Of a DNA stretch of 64,000 nucleotides, positions 59,834 to 64,000 are shown one piece after another. Origin of the DNA: Cladobotryum mycophilum (lineage: Eukaryota > Ascomycota > Sordariomycetes > Hypocreales > Hypocreaceae); NCBI GenBank assembly GCA_036429605.1, contig CM071590.1:4650001-4714000 (forward strand). Reading direction: 5' to 3'. Below the pieces are notes generated by a model, which was not told the origin of the DNA, ran no database searches, and saw only the letters and a list, made by a program, of their open reading frames with translations. Both the position numbers and the translations under genes were made by a program. How positions within the stretch are numbered: the first letter of the stretch is position 1; each line of letters starts with the position of its first letter.

Positions 59834-61936
59834 TCACGGCGTCTCGTTTCTGCTTGATCGCCGCCCACCCTTCAGACTCTTCATTCGGCCAAGCAGACCT
59901 GAAGGTTTGGCTGGGATTTCCTCAGGCAACGCAAATGCCGCATCGGCGGTGGACCGGCGCTCCAATGCACTACCAGAACTGCGTCGTGGTATTGGTGGCG
60001 GCGACAGTTTACCATCTCTGCCTTTCTTAATATCGATGCTTTCGTCACCTTTGCTATACTCTGAGAAGTAGGTTCCGCCTTCTGAGCCAAGGCTTGTACC
60101 GAAGTGACTTTGATCAGGCGACCGCCCGGAGGGTGCATAGTCCCGAGGACCCTTATTGATGTGTCGAATTCGTTGTGCCAGAGACTTCTTTCGCTGCAAA
60201 CCGCCATCGGCTATTTCTTGTTGTTGTTCTGCCTGCCGACGGATAATGGTAGATCGTGCAGCTGGTGTACCTTCTAAGAAGGTCGAAGTTCCCAAGCCGT
60301 AGCTCTCGTCTCCGTGGACCATGTTACCACGGGAGGCAGCATCGAAAATAGCAGTCTCTCGAGAGCTCGAATAGCCATAGTTATTCTTCTTGGAGGTAGT
60401 TGCGAAGTCCCTGAATGCTTCGTCGGTACCATGGCCCATGAATGTTGAGTGATCAGCTTGTGGGTTAAGTGGACCAGCACCGCCGATGGTATTGTTAAGG
60501 GAGTCCTTAGGGAAAGCCTGCATTGGGGCTAGGCGTCGACCGTTCTGGCGATTCCGATGCGGATTAAGAGCGTCAAAGGGACCATCATGATGAAATACTG
60601 GCGGCATGTTAGATAGATGCCAGTAGTGCGTGGCAGTTAATACACTTACGTCCTGTTCCATAGATGCTGGTGGCGTCAAGTTGATCAATAATGTCCATTT
60701 TCCTACTCGGGCGTCCCGACTTTGGCTTCTCCTTGCCGTCGCGGCGCCGCTGTTCGCGCTCACGTCGCTTGGCCTCGATCATTTTCTTCTCCTCTTCAGA
60801 GAGGGGCTTATTATCAAAATCCATTAGGGACGAATCAGAATTGCGCCGTGGGCGTCGCTGAGGCTTCCGCTGCGGTGAGTCCACGGCAGGCGATGCTTTG
60901 GAAGTAGCAAACTGGGGCTTTCGGGCTCTGAGCGCCTCCTCTTGTGAGAGAGTTGGACGATGTCTGCTGTTGGCGGGCCGTATAGGTGGTTGGTTCTCCC
61001 CTCCACGCTGAGGAGCAGGTCGTTGCTGTGCTGGCGGGCTGCTAGTGCTAAGATCGATAAGTTGATTGTTATTGTTCATGGTGCTGTTGTTTTTATCGTC
61101 TAGAGTCAACGAGCCCTGTGAAATGATTGATAAATTAGCACAGCTCACGCGAGATTGGCGACCCAGGATAACCTGCCAAGTCTTATGCTTGCAGGGGCCA
61201 TAGGAAGACTCGTATGGAATAGACTTACGAAGATATCTTCTGCAGTGAGTGAATGTGTATTGGATCTGACAGATATAAGGTCGGATTGTCTAACAGGTGC
61301 GGGTGGTTGATCTAGAAATGGGTTTCGGGATAGGGGCCGAGGTGGCGGTGGTGGATCATCGAAGGGGAGGTCGGTGAAGAAGCGAAAGCGGCATCGAGAC
61401 TCGCAGGAGAAGTTGCTCGGTTACGGAAGGGGTTGTTAGAGGAGAAGCTGCTGTTGACGGAGAGACCGACTGGCTGCGAGGCAGGCTGTTGGCCTACAAG
61501 AGAATGATCAGCCGGCGAACGGGAAAATACAGGCCAATAGTTTTGAGTGATGAGCAAACATGAAACAAGAGAGGTCCATCTCGTCTACATGATGCGATAC
61601 ACAAAATGGACGATCAAACGAACAAGCGATTGCTAACCGCTGCGGGTTGTCTGTGTCGCTGTGCCCCTAGAGATCCGCCATTTCCAGCGGCTGGTTAGAA
61701 GGAACCACAGATATCATCTATCATGTACTTGTCTCTCTCTCTCTCTCTGTTTCCCTGTTTCCCATCCTCGCCAGCTTTGCCAAATATTGTTCATTGCTCG
61801 GTATTGGTCGCGAGAATATGTGAGAAGCGGTGGGTGATGGGCATTCGTAGAAGGTAGATTGAGCGCTGAACAAATCACGGCAGCAATTGAATCAAGCAAG
61901 CGCCTTACCTGCAAAATAGGAGCCGTTGGCAGACAT
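59834..61936 (-). CDS. PAL1: Pal1 cell-morphology protein, frame broken at a C4 run
   Basis: There are four exons: 61909-61936, 61229-61493, 60650-61115 and 59834-60597; with one base restored it is 507 residues. Pal1 localises to growth sites and endocytic patches and helps keep cylindrical cell shape in fission yeast. Exon 1 encodes MSANGSYFA. Exon 2 reads GQQPASQPVGLSVNSSFSSN, then SLDAAFASSPTS. There the frame is lost at 61364-61367; the other frame continues FDDPPPPPRPLSRNPFLDQP to HSLTAEDIF. Exon 3 holds LIDLSTSSP and a basic helix EEEKKMIEAKRREREQRRRD, ending DIIDQLDATSIYGTG. Exon 4 opens LFHHDGPFDALNPHRNRQNG and MQAFPKDSLNNTIGGAGPLN, the Pal1 signature. All four exons close in phase only with the added base. 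Confidence 0.9.
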
Positions 61937-64000
61937 GATGACTGATGGACTCGACCTCAACCTCGACTCGATAACAGTCAAAGGGGACGTGGAGGCTTGA
62001 ATGCGCGTCGCCTGGGGATCTGGCGGGTTAAATTCGCTGGACGAAGGAGGTCAGACCTAGCGTCATACCAAGCGGCCAAACCAAGACGGCTACCCGCTAT
62101 TAGACGGTGACTGGGGGCGGTCGGGTCGCTAAGATGTGAATGCTAGCAAATAGCAAATAGCGACTTGATGAGCACTGGAGGAACTACCAGGTACAGCGTT
62201 GCAAGTGGTTTCCACCCGCCTAGATGTGAAGTAAAATAGCAGTAAGAGAAAAGAAAAAAGGAGGAGGTTGGTGAAGAGCACAGAGTGAGTGAGTGAATGA
62301 ATGAATGAATGCGTCTTGTGTATCAATCACTGGAAAAGGATATGGTGGTCAACAAAAAAGATTGGTAGTACAAGTTATACGAGTCCGGCTAAAGTAAGAT
62401 CTGAAAGTCAAAGGTCAAGATTAGTAAAAGGATAAGGTATGGCCGGGTTCGACAATCTGGTCCGGCCTGCTTTGGTTCTGGTTCTGGGTAGTAGTAGTAG
62501 TACTAATACTAGGCACGTCAGGTAGGTAGGCAAGGTAGGTATGCCAGGGCCAGGCATTGTTTGTTGATCAGGAACAGCAAAAGATTCGGGCGATTCTGTC
62601 TCTCACCAAGACCTCCCCCTTTTTGGAGACTTCCTCTTTCCCAACGACCTTGCCTGCAGGCGTTCTAAAGTACAGTAGCATTTAGTACCTGAGTAACATA
62701 CAGTGGGTACTTGACTTATTCAGACTGGCAGCCCCTTGAGGGGCTAAAGGGTTTTCTTTGGCAGGGTAAAGCTAAGCAACTACTACCCTTAATTAGAGAC
62801 AAACGCGCGATGTAGGGATTAAAATAAAACTGAACATGCAACGCAAAATAAAATAAAAATTGCCTTATCATGAGAGATGGAAGACAGAGTGATGGATTGA
62901 TTGTATACCTTGCAGCATCTTACAAGTACTAGTCAGCACAAAGACATCCATCACACAGCACATGCATTTTGTCTTTGTACATACGTAGTAGGTATAGGTA
63001 CTACCTGGTACTCTATGCTGAGGCAAGAACGTGGGGCCAAGCCGAGTCACAGAATTGTCTGGGGTCTGTTTTTGTAGCGTCAGGGGTTGAAACCAGCTGG
63101 TGCACAATGCAAGTCTTATCCTAAATGAGGAGAGAGTGGCCCCTAATTAAATGCCAGGTGCGGAGTACTACAAGTTGCCAACAGTACTACTAACGGGTTA
63201 TGTACTGAAGGGGTTATTTATCTAAATCGAAAGGGACAGTGAAGTGGAGTAAGATTAATAAATAAAATTCGAAAACAACGCAACAAACTACAAAATAAGT
63301 CTTTGGCGAAATGTTCTACGAGTTCGGCACACTCTATGTATACACGCCAGCAGGCAAAACAAGCAAATAAGCAATGTAACGACCAGGTATCCTCTCTTGT
63401 GCATCAATCACGCATTACCGAATGGTGTGGGGTCCGGGGAAGAAAACGGTTGGTTGAAGCAACAACCATTGGCAGAGCACTCCATAAAATGTTTGAACAT
63501 GATGGAGACACTACGGAGTACGCGCACACGAGGACGATACTTTGGGTCCGAATCGCTTCCCGTCCGTTAAGATGCTCCCTAATTCACGGGCAAATGAGAC
63601 GGAAATTACTAGTATCTCGGAGGGAGAAGAAGAGGGAGAGGGAGAAGAAGAAGAAGAAACAGACCCTGTGTCTTAATACTCTCGTCCAAGGACGGCATTC
63701 ACATTCCAGAGCAAACTCCTCATTAGCATTAATAAGAGAGATAAACTGCACTCAGCAGCAACGTTTGTGATAGGCGACAACAGCTTGACGCAGCCGGTAG
63801 ATGGATGGCAACTTGATTTACCTTTTGATTAGACTGAACCGTCGCACGCATTTTGCTGTCGCAAGAGACATTAAATTGTCATCTCAACACACCAAACTGC
63901 TAGAGGTTTAATTGACCGATCGCGATACGAGGCGTGCACGGGGCGGTCAATACTGAATGTACATTTGTCGGCTCTAATTAATTCATCACTTGTAGGACAT
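61937..64000. other. Pal1 promoter region and window edge
   Basis: No convincing gene is found in these 2.06 kb. Microsatellites: (TC)n at about 61,731-61,747 lies in Pal1 intron 1; (GAGT)n/(GAAT)n lies at about 62,283-62,312; (GTA)n lies near 62,489-62,505; and a (GA)n/(GAA)n purine tract lies near 63,620-63,660. A 155-codon plus-strand frame at 63,303-63,770 crosses the purine tract and looks spurious. TAGGTACC-type words recur near 62,520-62,540 and 62,985-63,010. Confidence 0.4.

Noticed and set aside
63303..63770. 155-codon plus-strand frame near the window end
   Set aside because: It crosses a purine microsatellite (REKKREREKKKKKQ), has no family resemblance or domain, and the surrounding DNA looks like promoter.
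1..64000. tRNA and other structured RNA genes
   Set aside because: I looked for T-arm words such as GGTTCGAATCC with a matching acceptor stem and found none convincing; a tRNAscan run would settle it.

Overview
The window is nuclear DNA of a filamentous ascomycete (Pezizomycotina). Genes carry short 45-70 nt introns with GT..AG borders and CTRAC-like branch sites. Products include Vps34, a Rom2-type Rho GEF, Vma11, Nse4, Pal1, Eis1, Etr1, Mtg1 and a Cti6-type PHD protein. Several unnamed proteins resemble families I remember from Eurotiales/Onygenales, so a Eurotiomycete is my best guess. That is inference from remembered family resemblance, not a search.

Layout. Bases 1 to about 13,390 are a very AT-rich block with no open frame of 60 codons on either strand. 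It has the look of repeat-induced point mutation (RIP). It can still be resolved into at least eight copies, in both orientations, of one dispersed repeat (family A). It also holds two copies of a Ty3/Gypsy-like LTR, one a solo LTR with a 5-bp target duplication; two copies of a roughly 520-bp foldback element (family B); and a 440-bp TIR element (family C) nested inside one B copy, which itself sits in an A copy. From about 13.4 kb onward the DNA is ordinary gene-rich euchromatin.

Genes, left to right: mitochondrial-type SDR (+), Eis1 eisosome protein (-), conserved unknown (-), Cti6-like PHD protein (+), Mtg1 GTPase (-), small basic conserved protein (-), Etr1 enoyl reductase (+), Vps34 (-), DUF4336 protein (-), unknown coiled-coil protein (-), Nse4 (-), S/N-repeat protein (+), Vma11 (-), Rom2-like GEF (+), RecA/Rad51-fold protein lacking the Walker A lysine (-), Pal1 (-). 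There is no operon and no obvious biosynthetic cluster. Three products act at the cell cortex or wall (Eis1, Pal1, Rom2) and three in mitochondria (Etr1, Mtg1, probably the SDR), but I see no sign that this grouping is functional.

Most notable result. Five of sixteen genes are broken by a one-base deficit at a short C/G homopolymer (C4 to C6). In four of them (Etr1, Nse4, Pal1 and the 32.8 kb gene) one added base restores a protein that fits its family or its expected reading on both sides. All five errors have the same sign and base class, which points to homopolymer under-calling in the assembly rather than pseudogenes. I found no convincing new multi-gene system. The nested transposon block, the pseudo-ATPase and the Eis1 leader are the main biological points of interest.
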